A DNA stretch of 64,000 nucleotides from contig JNVV01000007.1 of the NCBI GenBank assembly GCA_000733355.1, forward strand, positions 1,292,370 to 1,356,369, written 5' to 3'. Below the pieces are notes generated by a model. The model was not told the origin of the DNA. It saw only the letters and a list, made by a program, of their open reading frames with translations, and did not search any database. Positions within the stretch are counted from its first letter, which is position 1. Each line of letters opens with the position of its first letter. Source of the stretch: Falciphora oryzae (Eukaryota > Ascomycota > Sordariomycetes > Magnaporthales > Magnaporthaceae). This document shows positions 1 through 10,826 of this stretch, piece by piece. Position numbers and translations under genes: made by a program.

Positions 1-64
1 GACATGACGTTCTTTGTCTCGGGAGGTGGACAAGCAAACAGAAAGAAGGGAGGGGGAAAAAAGT

Positions 65-85
65 AAAAAAAAAAAAAAAAAAAAA
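65..85. repeat. A21 homopolymer
   Basis: An uninterrupted run of 21 A. It is one of about nine A/T homopolymers of 15-26 bases in this otherwise GC-rich window, all in introns or between genes. Confidence 0.95.
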
Positions 86-715
86 GTTGACAGAAAGAGG
101 CCTCAAGACGGAAACTAGACGCCTCTTGGAAGAGGGAGAATCCCGCGTCGCGTGTGCATCGACCAGGGGGCGGGAGCGGTCCGGAAGCGTCAGGGCAGGG
201 CTGGTAGAGTTTCCAGCATCGCGAGGCGCTTGCTCGCGCTGACCGGCTAGCCCGGTTCTATCACAGGCAAGAGGAATAATCGAGATGGGACGAAGCAGCA
301 GATGCAGAAAAAAAAAAACAAGAAGAAAAGTGTGCCTGCCGTGTCTGGCCAGCTGGGCCACTACAGGGCTGCCTGAATGGGAAGGAAATTAACGAGCTGA
401 AAATTGCCGGTTGAACCTTGAGAGGAATGGGGGTGCATACGAGCCCATTGAACAAAGGCAAACAAGAAAAAAAAGAGAGGCTGTCCATATTATATTGGAT
501 GGAATTTGGAGACGGGCTGCAGCACTTTGCATGTGCGGATTTGACGGCCAGGGGCAAGGCCAAGGAATGAAAACATTCCTTAGCCCGTCGAGCTAGTTTA
601 GCAATCCCGCATGTGCCGCTCACAAAAAAGCAACGCCAGCCGTGTGATGGCCGTTTGCTTCATCAAACGCTGTTTGTTTGTGCCGAGTAGGGGGCCTTTC
701 TTTTCGCCACAAGCC

Positions 716-738
716 GTGTGTGTGTGTGTGTGTGTGTG
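716..738. repeat. GT dinucleotide microsatellite
   Basis: Uninterrupted (GT)n of about 11.5 units between the window edge and the HAD phosphatase 3' end. Confidence 0.95.
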
Positions 739-1022
739 CACACCCACCACACTGACCCTTGCCCCTTGCATTTTGAGCTGCGTCTGAAATATCAGGCGGG
801 TGCCTATTGTAGAAGGGTCCGTTTCGAGAGCCATCGCATCAGACGTCTCCCATCTTCTCCTCCGTCGTGTCTAGTCGTTGCCGCGACGCGACGTGAGGAC
901 TGACTGGTAAACATCGGCTGGACTCCTTCCGATCTCGTCGTCCGTTTTTGTCTCTTTCTCATCCCACCTGCTGCCCTCTCTTTCTACCTCTCGCTTGAGC
1001 CCAAAATGGACAGATGAGACTA

Positions 1023-2060
1023 TTACCTCGCCAAAGACGTCGATGCTTTTGCTTCTGATCCTGCCCCCCCTGGGGCGGACGATGCCACCTCCGTCTTGAG
1101 CCTGCCCAGGTGCCCGCTGTTCATGACCTCGCAAAAGTCCCGGGCCCACACCAGCCGTGGCCGGCCCGGCGCCTCAGAGACGTGGGGCACGTCGAACCCG
1201 AGCCTGGAGAGGCATTTGAGCAGCGGGCTGCTGCTGTCGGGGCTGTCGTCCGCCATGACGACGCCGGCTGACGCCTCTAGGAGGCACTCCAGGTCTGTGA
1301 TGGAGTCTCCGAAGTAGACGCTTGTTCTCGTCGCGCTCTTGGCTTCTTGTGTGCTGCTCCTTTCCAGGAACGCCCTCAGCTTGTCTGCCGACGTCGTGAG
1401 GGCCGCCTCGCAGGCATCCGTCGGCACCCCGGGCCTGTCGTCATCACCCATCTTCCCCTCCTGACTCTTCCTCGCCGGCCCACCGATCGAGCCGTCCGCC
1501 GCGATCTCGTTGCTGATGATCTCGGAGATGGCTGCCGCCGCACCACCGCCCACCCTGCTTCCCTCCCCCTCGCACAGTGACACGACGCCCTTGATGAAAG
1601 CCCCGGACCAGTTCACCGAGAGCACCGACACCCTCACATCCTCCCCACCCGCAGCAGCCACAAACTCGGCGAACCCTGCACGGAAGGCCGCCTTCCCCGT
1701 CCGGACGGCCTCTCGGCCAGCCTCGAATAGGTGGTCCTGCGTGCAGCCGGCAAACAGGCGCGAGCGGTTAACGCGGACGACCGAAGCGCCGTCGACTACG
1801 CGCAGGCTGGCTAGGAAGGCGCGCTCGGCGTCGACGGTGCGCCGGTCCGCCTCGGCGGGGAGGAAGGCGGACGTGTGCCGGTTGTGGTCCGCCACGTACG
1901 AGGACACGATCCAGTCCCAGGTGGCTTGGCTGCTGCCTTGCTGCCCGGTGATGGAATTCCTGTCATGATGCTGCTGTTGGCGGGAGACGGCAAAGGCGCC
2001 GAGACAGCCGATGGTGTCCTTGGCCGTGATGGTGCCGTCAAAGTCGAGTACGATGTCCAT
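1023..2060 (-). CDS. HAD-superfamily phosphatase, phosphoserine-phosphatase-like
   Basis: Single-exon gene of 345 residues. The protein opens with the HAD motif I DFDGTIT at residues 6-12 (the two Asp are nucleophile and acid/base in this superfamily). A later FGDSITDLECL motif at about residue 250 matches HAD motif IV, which binds Mg2+. This layout (motif I at the very N-terminus, GDS.TD late) is that of the subfamily IB, PSPase-like group, in which fungal members are usually annotated only as haloacid-dehalogenase-like hydrolases. Substrate cannot be read from the sequence. There is no signal peptide or membrane segment, so it is probably cytosolic. The ATG at 2060 is chosen because motif I follows within six residues. 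The C-terminal ~30 residues are low complexity. A GTAATA donor near 1027 leaves room for a different 3' end, but nothing requires it. Confidence 0.85.
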   Translation of the reverse strand: MDIVLDFDGTITAKDTIGCLGAFAVSRQQQHHDRNSITGQQGSSQATWDWIVSSYVADHNRHTSAFLPAEADRRTVDAERAFLASLRVVDGASVVRVNRSRLFAGCTQDHLFEAGREAVRTGKAAFRAGFAEFVAAAGGEDVRVSVLSVNWSGAFIKGVVSLCEGEGSRVGGGAAAAISEIISNEIAADGSIGGPARKSQEGKMGDDDRPGVPTDACEAALTTSADKLRAFLERSSTQEAKSATRTSVYFGDSITDLECLLEASAGVVMADDSPDSSSPLLKCLSRLGFDVPHVSEAPGRPRLVWARDFCEVMNSGHLGRLKTEVASSAPGGAGSEAKASTSLAR

Positions 2061-2718
2061 TGCGGCGGGGTCGGCCAGGCGTGGAAGTCAAATGGATCGA
2101 TTGGCCTGCTAGTGTGTGCACTGTAGCGTGGACCGGCCACGGACTATCTGAGCTGTGAGGTTGAGAGCAGCCAAAGAATCTAGTGAAGGGGAGACAATTC
2201 GATGTTTGATATCGCAAAAGGCGACGTGACAACAGGTCTAAGGCTCACTCACTAAACACCGCATACGTCAGCGATGTCAGGTAGCTTGGCGGTTTGGTCA
2301 AAGAGTCGATCGCTTTCTTCTCTCCAAATCATCAATCATCCTCGTGGACGGGGCCCCACATGGGCCCTCGCAACGACCACATGCAAATACACGGACGTGA
2401 AATGTTGTGCCATATGTTTTATCAAAAATACCCGAGCCAACCTTCTGGCTACTGCCATGTCCGACTGGCGTGGACTCGGGCCTTGCCTCGTCGGCAGCGG
2501 GCTGGCTTTGTGTCAACTCAAGGGGTATCATTTCCTTCCCGTCTTGTCGGAGCCATCAATGTCCGTGAGGGGGGCTGGTAGAAGTGAGACAGAAATAAGC
2601 ATGATTTGGTGCATGGATGGCCTCCCAGACCAGTTAAACGCCATAATTGCAGCCGCATAACAATAAGGAACAGTAGGAAAACAACAGACAAGAAGAATAA
2701 GAAAATACCAAGACGGAC
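2061..2718. other. Intergenic between tandem minus-strand genes
   Basis: Holds the 5' flank of the HAD phosphatase and the 3' flank of TFIIF beta. I see no protein-like frame and no RNA gene. Confidence 0.6.
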
Positions 2719-3923
2719 TCAGAGGACGTCTTCCATCTTAATGTCGCCTTCCTCGTCGTCATCGTCGGCGTTCTCTGCCACGGGCGCAATGGCACCGTCC
2801 CCGGCCTGGGCCGAGATGTTGTTGGAGCGGATGACGTCCTTTGTCAAGGACCAGAGGTTGGCAAACCTGCCCGTCTTGTGCAGCTCGGCAACCTTCTCGA
2901 GCGTTTGCCTTAGGTATGCCTCGGGCTGCCTCAGCTCGTGACGGAGCGTCTTCATGCTGTAGTACTGGTAAATCGCGAAGAGTTTGAAGATTCGGTCCAG
3001 CAGTTCGTTCTCAGCCATACGCGTCGTCTTCATATCCACCCTCTTGGCCTTGGTCGGCGGAGGAGCCTGTGCGGCGGCGGGCTGCGCGCGAGAAACAAAA
3101 CTAGGTCAGAATTCGGCAGAACCAGGCACCAGGGGAGCCCGAGCACACTCACAATAAAGTTCTGTAGCCTGTTCTGGGCGGCGAGACCACCACGCTCGAG
3201 CGAGTTGAGCGAGATGTTGGTCTCGTCAATGAAGGTGACGACGGCGGTGGGTTTGGAGGCCTCGATGGCCCTCAGGGCAAGCATGTGGTCCGTCTCGGGG
3301 TTGTCGACGGGGATGCAGTTGAGCTCGTGACGAACGCGGCCGGCAATCTTTGTCTTCTTGGGGATGGCTTTGCGGTAGAACTCGCGGCGCGGCCCCCTAC
3401 GGCGGCCGCCGGGAAACTTTGGCCTCTCGGCGGGTTTGTCGGGCTTGGGCTGGCGCAGCAGCTTGGAGGGCACGCCGGCGGCGGCGGCCTCGGCGCGGGC
3501 GCGGTTCTTCTCCTTGTAGTGCGGCAGGTCCTCCTCGGAGAAGAGGAAGGTGTTGTTGACGCGCATCTCGGTGACCTTGAGGTCGTACTCCTTGGGGACG
3601 AGCTGGTGCTGGGCCAGGTTGTTGTGCAGCAGCATGCGCAGGCGCGGGTTGGGCTGGCCCGTCTTAGGGTCGACCTCGTACCACTGGCGGATGCGCCCGA
3701 CCTCGATCTCGGCGTCATCGGGGAGCTTGTCCCAGGCCTCCCAGACATAGTTGGGCACGCGCGCCAGGTACATGTTATCGTATTTTGGGTCGTCGGCCAT
3801 CTTGTCATAGAACTCGAGGTCGCCGCCCGCCTCGTCGAGCGGGTCGTCCTCTGCCGCCTCCTCGCCCTCGATGAAGGGCTCCTCATCGTCGTCGCGCTCG
3901 GGCTTGATCTTGATGTCGGACAT
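2719..3923 (-). CDS. Transcription initiation factor TFIIF, beta subunit (RAP30/Tfg2)
   Basis: Two exons, 3923-3153 and 3081-2719, giving 377 residues. The 71-nt intron has a GTGAGT donor, a CTGAC branch-like site and a CAG acceptor, and joins QNRLQNFI to PAAAQAPPP in frame. The N-terminal part contains the RAP30 dimerisation-domain signature VPNYVWEAWDKL at about residue 55. A middle basic stretch (GGRRRGPRREFYRKAIPKK) follows. The C-terminal exon has the winged-helix signature (LLDRIFKLFAIYQYYSMKTL and QPEAYLRQTLEKVAELHKTG) and a highly acidic tail. TFIIF binds RNA polymerase II, stabilises the pre-initiation complex and helps elongation. Start: first ATG, followed at once by a conserved acidic leader. 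It is divergent from the CCCH zinc-finger gene with 556 bp between the starts. Confidence 0.95.
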
Positions 3924-4479
3924 TTTGTCGAGCCCGGGTGCTGGCAGCGCCCCCAGCGGCGGTCGGTTTGTTGGTTGGTCGGTCGATATCGGGCGTGCGT
4001 CGGCTCGCTGCAGAAAAGTCTGCTTCGCTGATGATGTTGTTTTTTACGGTTGTCGGAGGTGAGGCAGACAGGGCCTGGGCGCGGTGGATGGATTTGATGG
4101 AACCAATGTGACGAAATGCGCCGCGCTTCGTTCCAGTTGGCCGAATCCGGCAGGCTGCCACGGATTGAGATTGCGGCTTGGGATTACGTAAAGCCACTGA
4201 GAGGAAAGTCACGGCCGGATTCGCCGCTGCGCCCGCCGCGCTTTCTCGCTGACAATTGACGTACCGCCTTCTCCCACCACCAAAAGTCTCGACGAACGAA
4301 AACGACCGATTCACCTCCTGTCGCCCTTCTCAATCCACGTAGATTATCGCATCATTTTCTTCGCCTGGTCTCCAGCACCCAACACCCGCGACCCTATCGA
4401 TTTCCCCATCTAATTGAATCGAGTATACGTTGCATTTATTTGCCCCTCCTTGGTCTGAGCGCGCGTTGAGCAACCCATT
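3924..4479. promoter_or_regulatory. Shared divergent promoter, TFIIF beta / CCCH protein
   Basis: The 556 bp between two start codons facing away from each other must contain both 5' flanks. The right half is pyrimidine-rich, as is usual in fungal promoters. I cannot pick out a TATA box or a transcription start. Confidence 0.55.
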
Positions 4480-6270
4480 ATGTCTTCGGCAGAGGAGCAG
4501 GAAATCCTCGCTCGCATCGGCCAGCTTGCCGGTAAGATAGGCACCCGTCGCGATTCATCGGCTTCGAAAACGGCCATCGTTCATGCTAACCAAGATGCGC
4601 CGTTTGCGCCTTCGCCCTCGGCAGGCCAGATCAACCGCCACAAGAACCAGCAGGCCGGCGCGGCCACCAGCCCAGCCCACCACTACCACCCCTACCACTG
4701 TATGTCTTCGCGATACGACCATCCAGGACGTGGCTCTAACTCACTTCAAGCCCCAACCAATGCGTACTCCTCGTGGGGCCGCGGCGCCGGGGGCTATCAG
4801 GCACGCGGCGGCCGTGGAGCCAAGGCTGCCCCGCATCGCCATCGGTCCCTCATCCTCAACAACACCGCCAACATCAACGGTGCCGCCCAGCCCGGCGGCA
4901 GCGCCAGACCCGATCCCGACTCAGGCGCTAATTCGGACGCGTCTACATCGTCATGGGTTACCAAAAAGGACCGCCACCTGCAGCTGATCAACCCCGCCGT
5001 GTACGAGAAGGAGGCCCAGGCCCGGTCCAAGGCCATGGCCGAGTCGACGCGCCAGAAGGAACGGGCCGTGGACGACCGCGAGCGCTCCAAGCTGCTGGCC
5101 CACCTCCACGGGGGTGTCACCCCCGCTACCCCCGTAGGCCATGCAAACATGCGCCCGGCCACCCAGTACGAGGTCGTGGTCGACGGAATCCGGTTCAATG
5201 TCGCCAAGAACGGGAGCAAGCTCGTCAAGATCATCGGCATGTCTCTCCCTGCCGTCCTTCTCCCTCGATGTGGCGATACTAACATAGCGCTTTCTATAGA
5301 CAACAACGCGCCTAAGGCTACTCCCAAGATGGCCATTGTGGGCGGGGTCAAGTTCTACCGCAGTCGTAACGGCAATCTGTACAGACATGGCATCGTCAAA
5401 GCCCAGCGGTACGGCTCCCGGTCCCATGTTGCCGGAACACTTACCGAGAATCTGTCTAGGCGATCCGGAACTGTCCGCAAGGTGGACACGCCGTGCAGGA
5501 TGTTCTCCATGACTGGTATCTTTCTTCTCCATCCCCTATTCCCTTGCGTGTCTCCCCTCTTAGCAGACGGACCACCTCGGTGCCTTTCTCTTGCAGCGGC
5601 GTATGTCTTCTTCTTGAGCGAGCGCATCGAGTGTACGCGCAGCCGCTCTGTGATGGGTAAACCCACTAACCACAGCCATTCCTTCTTCTTTTCCCCTCTT
5701 TTCTCTTCTCTTTTAGGATCATGCACAAACGGCCCTCGGTGCCGGTACATACACGACCCAGCCAAGGTCGCGATATGCAGAGACTTCCTCGTGAAGGGCG
5801 ACTGCATCAGCGGGGACTCGTGCGACCTTTCTCACGAGCTGACGGATGAGCGGACGCCCGCATGCGTCCACTACGCCAAGGGCAAGTGCACAAACCCCGA
5901 CTGCCAGTATGCTCACATGCAAGTGACTCCAGGAGCCTTGGTGTGCCGGGATTTCGGCATCTTCGGATACTGCAGCAAAGGCGCCAACTGTGATGAACGC
6001 CACGTGTTCGAGTGTCCCGACTTCAGCAATACGGGCGTCTGTAAGACAAAGGGCTGTAAGCTCCCGCACCGGGAGAGGGCAAGCGTCCTTCGCAAGGCCG
6101 GAGCGGCAGCAGGCGACAACGACGTGGACATGGCGGATATATCAAGCGACGAGGACGGCGAGTCGGTTGATAGCAACGATGTCGACTCGGACGCTGTCGA
6201 CGAATTCCTAAGGGAGGACGATGCTTCTGATGAAGTTTTCGATCCTAACCAAGAGTACATCCAGCTCTGA
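4480..6270 (+). CDS. Five-finger CCCH zinc-finger protein, ZC3H3/Red5 type
   Basis: The whole locus reads as one 596-codon frame, but splice signals and family fit suggest five exons: 4480-4531, 4625-4699, 4751-5236, 5300-5515, 5717-6270 (460 residues). Proposed introns are 93, 51, 63 and 201 nt, all multiples of three without in-frame stops. The 201-nt one (GTATCT...TTTTAG) splits the first zinc finger, and its removal yields a perfect CX8CX5CX3H. The five fingers begin CRMFSMTGSC, CRDFLVKGDC, CVHYAKGKC, CRDFGIFGYC and CPDFSNTGVC. Removing the first intron creates LAGQINRHKN near the N-terminus. Five tandem fingers plus an acidic C-terminus match ZC3H3, whose fission-yeast counterpart Red5 acts in nuclear RNA surveillance and polyadenylation-linked decay; this role is inferred from family. 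The 63-nt intron would use a GC donor (GCATGT), with a CTAAC branch and TATAG acceptor. Confidence 0.87.
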   Translation: MSSAEEQEILARIGQLAGKIGTRRDSSASKTAIVHANQDAPFAPSPSAGQINRHKNQQAGAATSPAHHYHPYHCMSSRYDHPGRGSNSLQAPTNAYSSWGRGAGGYQARGGRGAKAAPHRHRSLILNNTANINGAAQPGGSARPDPDSGANSDASTSSWVTKKDRHLQLINPAVYEKEAQARSKAMAESTRQKERAVDDRERSKLLAHLHGGVTPATPVGHANMRPATQYEVVVDGIRFNVAKNGSKLVKIIGMSLPAVLLPRCGDTNIALSIDNNAPKATPKMAIVGGVKFYRSRNGNLYRHGIVKAQRYGSRSHVAGTLTENLSRRSGTVRKVDTPCRMFSMTGIFLLHPLFPCVSPLLADGPPRCLSLAAAYVFFLSERIECTRSRSVMGKPTNHSHSFFFSPLFSSLLGSCTNGPRCRYIHDPAKVAICRDFLVKGDCISGDSCDLSHELTDERTPACVHYAKGKCTNPDCQYAHMQVTPGALVCRDFGIFGYCSKGANCDERHVFECPDFSNTGVCKTKGCKLPHRERASVLRKAGAAAGDNDVDMADISSDEDGESVDSNDVDSDAVDEFLREDDASDEVFDPNQEYIQL

Positions 6271-7345
6271 GCATTCTCTGCTGGGCTGGTGTCTCCATTC
6301 ATCCGCGCCTCTCTTTTCACCCTTATCCATTCTCCCCATCCCCATGCCCTTGATGTCCGTTTCGGATGCTGGCTCTCTCTGTGCCCCCATTCGGCAAGCG
6401 GTGTCTACCATGATGTGGGCAAGCTGGGAAGTAATCTTGCGCTCGGCCGGACAAACACCGGCCAGAGTGTCTTGCTTGGATTGGAGGATGGCTAGACGAG
6501 CATCTCGAGGCATTTTGTTGGCTTTTGCTTGAGAAGACGGCCGGCGTTTGGGACGGGACGATACCACATTGATAGAGCAAAAGAAAGAGTGTTAAAAGAC
6601 GGCTTAGAGCCATTGGAAAGAAATATAATAGTGTATGATTGATCGTGTCTGCAGGATGAATGCACGACATGAGTGATGCAGCAGTAGTATGCAAGTCAAT
6701 TGAAGGGTCTCGACTGTTCCATGACAGCAGGACCAGCCTCAGTGAGAGGGCCCAGCTTGGCTGGCGCCAGGTGCACCGCCTTAACTCAGCCTCCACTCCA
6801 TGTGCCGGCGGCTAGCGAGGTCGCCCCTGGCTCACCAACCAGCAGCTGAAGGCAAGGGATGGGGCCCTTAAATTCAATGCTACGCTACGTAATCCGAAGC
6901 CAACATGGCTGTTGTCTCTTTTGTCGTGTCAACGCGACTCTGGCGCTGCAAAAGAGTCCCAACAGTTCTCGAGAACTGAACTATCTTCTGCTCAGCTGAC
7001 ACTTTGCTTTTCTTTGTCACTCCCTTGGACAGTAGACCGCTAGCATCGATCGTTCTTTCTCGCTCATTGCCCGCTCCCCGTATCATACTGTACCTTTTAC
7101 CCCGCAATTCCTCATTCAAGGGGAAGAGCGACTGCAATCGGGGAAAGGAGACGCGTTGAGTTGCGACATCAAACACGCGCTCATAACTAAAGAAATCGGA
7201 GTCGAGGCTCTAGACCCAGGTAGACCTCGTGGGGTGAGTGCAAGAAGTGCGCACGCGCCAAGCAACAGGAGAAACGGGGCACGCACCACTCGAACCAAGC
7301 CCGTCTATCAGTTGGAACGAAGGATAGAAAGAAAGTGGCCAAAAA
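6271..7345. other. Intergenic between CCCH gene and Nif1-like gene
   Basis: Holds the 3' flank of the CCCH gene and the promoter and leader of the Sel1-repeat gene. No protein-like frame is seen. Confidence 0.6.
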
Positions 7346-10300
7346 ATGGGGCTGCGCGACCTCCTCAAGAAGAAGGACAAGGATGCGGACGACGGCGGGC
7401 CGGCGGAGAAGCAGCAGCACGCGGCGGGCGACCTGCCGAACCCGCCCGACTTCAAGTTCATCCGATCCGACACGCACGGCGCCGAGGTGATTCACCCGCC
7501 CAGTGCCCCCGTGACCCCCAAGGTGCCTTCTGCTGCCGCCGATAGCAACGAGGGCAGCGGTGGCCGACGCAGCTTCTTTGGCGGGTCCTCGTCGTCCCGG
7601 AAGCACGACTCCTCGACGGGCGCGACCTCGGGCCACCACCTGGGCGCCGGCGAGGAGAAGAAGGAAAAAGGCCTGCGGCGGCTGTCGCAGAAGCTGCACC
7701 TGAGCCGCAGCCCGTCGTCGAGCGAGAACGTGCCGCAGGACCTGCCCGAGATCGTGATCGGGGCGGCCGCGGACGGGGACGGCGGGGACGAGGCGCAGTG
7801 GGAGCAGCGCGCGACGCTGCTGGCGCGCGAGAACGAGCGCGTCCGGAGCCGGCCCGGCTCGCCCGACCACGGCTCGGCTGCCGGGACTTCCGGCGGGCGG
7901 GGCCGGAGCGGCACTGCGGATGCGGACCTGGCGGGTGGGCTGGGGCAGATGGAGATCGGGGATGGTGGTGCGAGTGGGAGCGGGAGCGGGACGGTCGGGA
8001 GGAAGAGGAGCGCCAGCGCCGTGTCGACCAAGGCCATCGACGACGACATCCAGGAGGCCATCCGCCTGCACGAGGCCGGGGACCTGGAAAGGTCGACCGT
8101 GCTGTTCGGCCGGCTTGCCGACCCGCAGGGGGCGAATAACCCGCTGAGCCAGGTGCTGTATGGCCTTGCTCTACGGTAATTATTGCTTCACCCCCGCTTT
8201 TTCTTCGTCTCTCCTGCTATGGGTGGCAATACCACGACGAACACTGACTTCCACGGCACCCAAAACAGACACGGCTGGGGCTGCGAGCCCGACCCGGCCG
8301 GGGCGGTCAACTACCTCTCCAAGGCGGCGGCCAACGCCGCGACGGTCGAGACGCTGGCGCTGCAGGCGGGCATGAAGAAGGGCGGCGCCGCGAAGGGCGA
8401 GCTGGTCCTGGCCATCTTCGAGCTGGCCAATTGCTTCCGCCACGGCTGGGGGGTCCCCAAGGACGCGGTGGCGGCCAAGCAGGTGAGTTTTCTGCGTGCT
8501 GTTTTTTTTTTGTTTGTTTATTTTGCAGATCACCGCCCTCTTTCGTCGCCACGTCCAGACGCGATCAAACCCCGAGATCTGCTACTCGATCGATCATCCT
8601 CGCTTTTGCATCGTCCCCGGGACGAATCGTATCTTGGGGGCGAGGAGTGGTCGGCGACCAAGTGCACATTCCCGTTCACGATAATTTTTCCTGTCTCTTT
8701 TTCTTGTATTCGTTCCTGTGACTGGACCCTTTCCTGGTCTTGTATCCTTATCTGTATCTTGTTTTGGCGGCGGTGCAGCTGAGAGGTGCCAGCGTTGTCG
8801 TCGTGGACAAGACATTCCGTCACGGAGCGTGGGACCGGCAGGATCGGGGACTAGTTTGCTCCTTCCGATGCTGCTTTCTCCACGGACAACCTGCTAACTG
8901 GCCTGACCGTCCTTTCACCTCAAAGTACTACGAAACGGCGGCGAATCTCGGCGACACAGGTATGTGGACAACCGGTCTCGGGGCCGAGACCCCGGACGGC
9001 AGGGCTGTCGATTTCCCCAACCCCAAGCCCGGCTCCTCCGCTTGGCTCGCCATGGCAAGCTAAATGCTGACAGATGTGTCTCCTTTTCACACGCTATCTA
9101 GATGCCATGAATGAGGTGGCATGGTGCTATCTGGAAGGATTTGGCTGCAAGAAAGACAAGGTAAGAGACGCAACGACGCCACTGCACATGGCGTAACAGA
9201 ACGCTGCTCTCGCCGGGTCCCTCTCGGTATCGCGTCCCGCAGCCGTCGCCCCGTTTTCCGTGTCAGCAAACATGGTGCCTGCCGCGAGTCGCCGTGTCAC
9301 CTTGCGCATGCGTGCGTGGTTGTTGTCTGTGGCCAGGCGGCAGGCCCATTGGCCGGCCCATTCCCTTACCCACTGCACGCTTCTGCAAGCAGCAGCCCGA
9401 AGCCCAGTGCAGCCCAGCCCGAAGACGCATGGTACCTTACCTATGTCCCTCCCTGGCCCCCCTGGGGTGGGCACAGGAGGCGCATGCGGTCCATTCACGC
9501 TTCGACAATTCGAACGACGTCTTTGGGTTGGGCATCAACGCGCCCACCACCAATTCGGAGGCGGTCATGGGCAAATCGGAGCCCTCCCCACGCAGTCTTT
9601 CATCATCACATGAGGATTGGCTCTGCCTGAAGCTAAACTAACCCGCATCTTTCGCAAAAAAAAAAAAAAAAAAAAATAGTTCGCGTCTGCAAAGTACTAC
9701 CGCCTCGCTGAGAAAAACGGAAACAAGACGTTGGGGAATTCATGGTACGTATCGACATTCGTCCGTTCACCTTTTTTTGTTTGTTTTCATGCAGCCCATT
9801 TTCAGCCCCTTTTCCCCAAGTCCGAGGCTATCTCGAAGGGGAGCTGTGCGTCCCGTAAACCCCCCACACTGCAATCTGCTGTTGTCAGTTTCTTCTGTTT
9901 GTTTTTCCCTACCACGCGTCTTACGTTTTCCCATGCCCGAGCCATCATTGGTGGCAGTGGCAGCAGTGGCAGGCCATGCGCTCTTCCCCGCGCGGCCGTC
10001 CTGAGAGGCCCTCCGCACCACCCTACACCACCTACCAACCCGTCCCAGACCCGCAGCACCTTTCAGAAAACGTGCATGGTGCGGCTTCTCGGTCGCAGAT
10101 GACTTGCACCGCGTCAGCTTGATAGGCCGCGCAAACAAAAACAAAAAGGAGCTGCTGTCGGCCCCTTCGGATGCTTGCAGCTCTGGCGGGCCAATGTTGG
10201 CGGCCCCTCTGGTCATGCATCGGCGCATCATCCATTCTTGTTTTTCTTTCCTGGCCAGTCGCCGTCGTCCGCCCTGCTTTTCTTTGGCTGGATGACAATG

Positions 10301-10826
10301 ATTGTCGGAAATGCCCATCATTCTCCTTCTGGCCACCACCTCGGGGGACGCACACTCCCCACGCACGCCCACGCGCCGCCATGCCATCTGCCATGCCATG
10401 CCATGCCATGCTATGCCAACGGCTGCAGAATGCGGGATTGCTGCCCACGCTACTGTGCCTCAAGCGAGCGCGCACCTCACCCCTCCAGATTTTGTCATAT
10501 GTCGGCCTCGGCCAGTAGAAACTTGCAGTCCTCTGCCGGCGACCTTTTTTTCCCCTCGGCGTCGCGCAGTTGCGCGGATGCTACCTTTTCCCTTTTTTTT
10601 TTCTTTTTGTTGTTTACGCACGTACGCTCGCCAGCTCAAGCAAAAATCGCTTGGAGGACAGGAGAGAATAGAGTGCATAATGCATGCTCTTTGTTGCCCA
10701 ACGGTGGAGATGGGCGCATTGAAATGTGTTTCTCTCTCCAAAAATGCTAACGCTTTTCGAAACTACTTGTCTCTACATAGGATCTGGAAGGACAAGTACG
10801 ACCCCGGCAGGGGCGGGAAGAAGTGA
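7346..10826 (+). CDS. Sel1-repeat protein, Nif1/Dsf2-like
   Basis: Six exons: 7346-8175, 8269-8482, 8926-8959, 9102-9160, 9680-9744, 10781-10826 (415 residues). The N-terminus MGLRDLLKKK and the FKFIRSDT..AEVIHPP block are typical of fungal Nif1-like proteins. A long serine-rich low-complexity region follows. The C-terminal third has Sel1-type (TPR-like) repeats: AIRLHEAGDLERSTVLFGRLAD, HGWGCEPDPAGAVNYLSKAA, HGWGVPKDAVAAKQYYETAANLGDTDAMNEVAWCYLEGFGCKKDK and FASAKYYRLAEKNG in order. It ends in NSWIWKDKY. In S. pombe, Nif1 is reported to inhibit the kinase Nim1/Cdr1; transfer of that role is inference. Introns are long for this genome (93, 443, 142, 519, 1036 nt), and intron 4 ends A21-TAG. The frame closes across all five junctions. 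Confidence 0.87.
9656..9676 (+). repeat. A21 run immediately before a 3' splice site
   Basis: Twenty-one A followed directly by TAG, the acceptor of intron 4 of the Nif1-like gene. Upstream CTAAAC/CTAAC-like sites at about 9633-9642 could serve as branch points. Confidence 0.9.
10381..10416. repeat. CATGC pentanucleotide array
   Basis: Several near-perfect units of CATGC lie inside the 1036-nt last intron of the Nif1-like gene. Confidence 0.8.

Larger units (their letters stand above)
1..1022. other. Intergenic, no gene seen
   Basis: No open frame here looks like a protein. The stretch holds an A21 run (65-85), a GT dinucleotide repeat (716-738) and, near its right end, what would be the 3' flank of the minus-strand phosphatase gene. 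Any gene to the left lies outside the window. Confidence 0.6.

Noticed and set aside
3285..4031. 248-codon plus-strand open frame
   Set aside because: Antisense to TFIIF beta exon 1, with Leu/Gly/Val-rich shadow composition.
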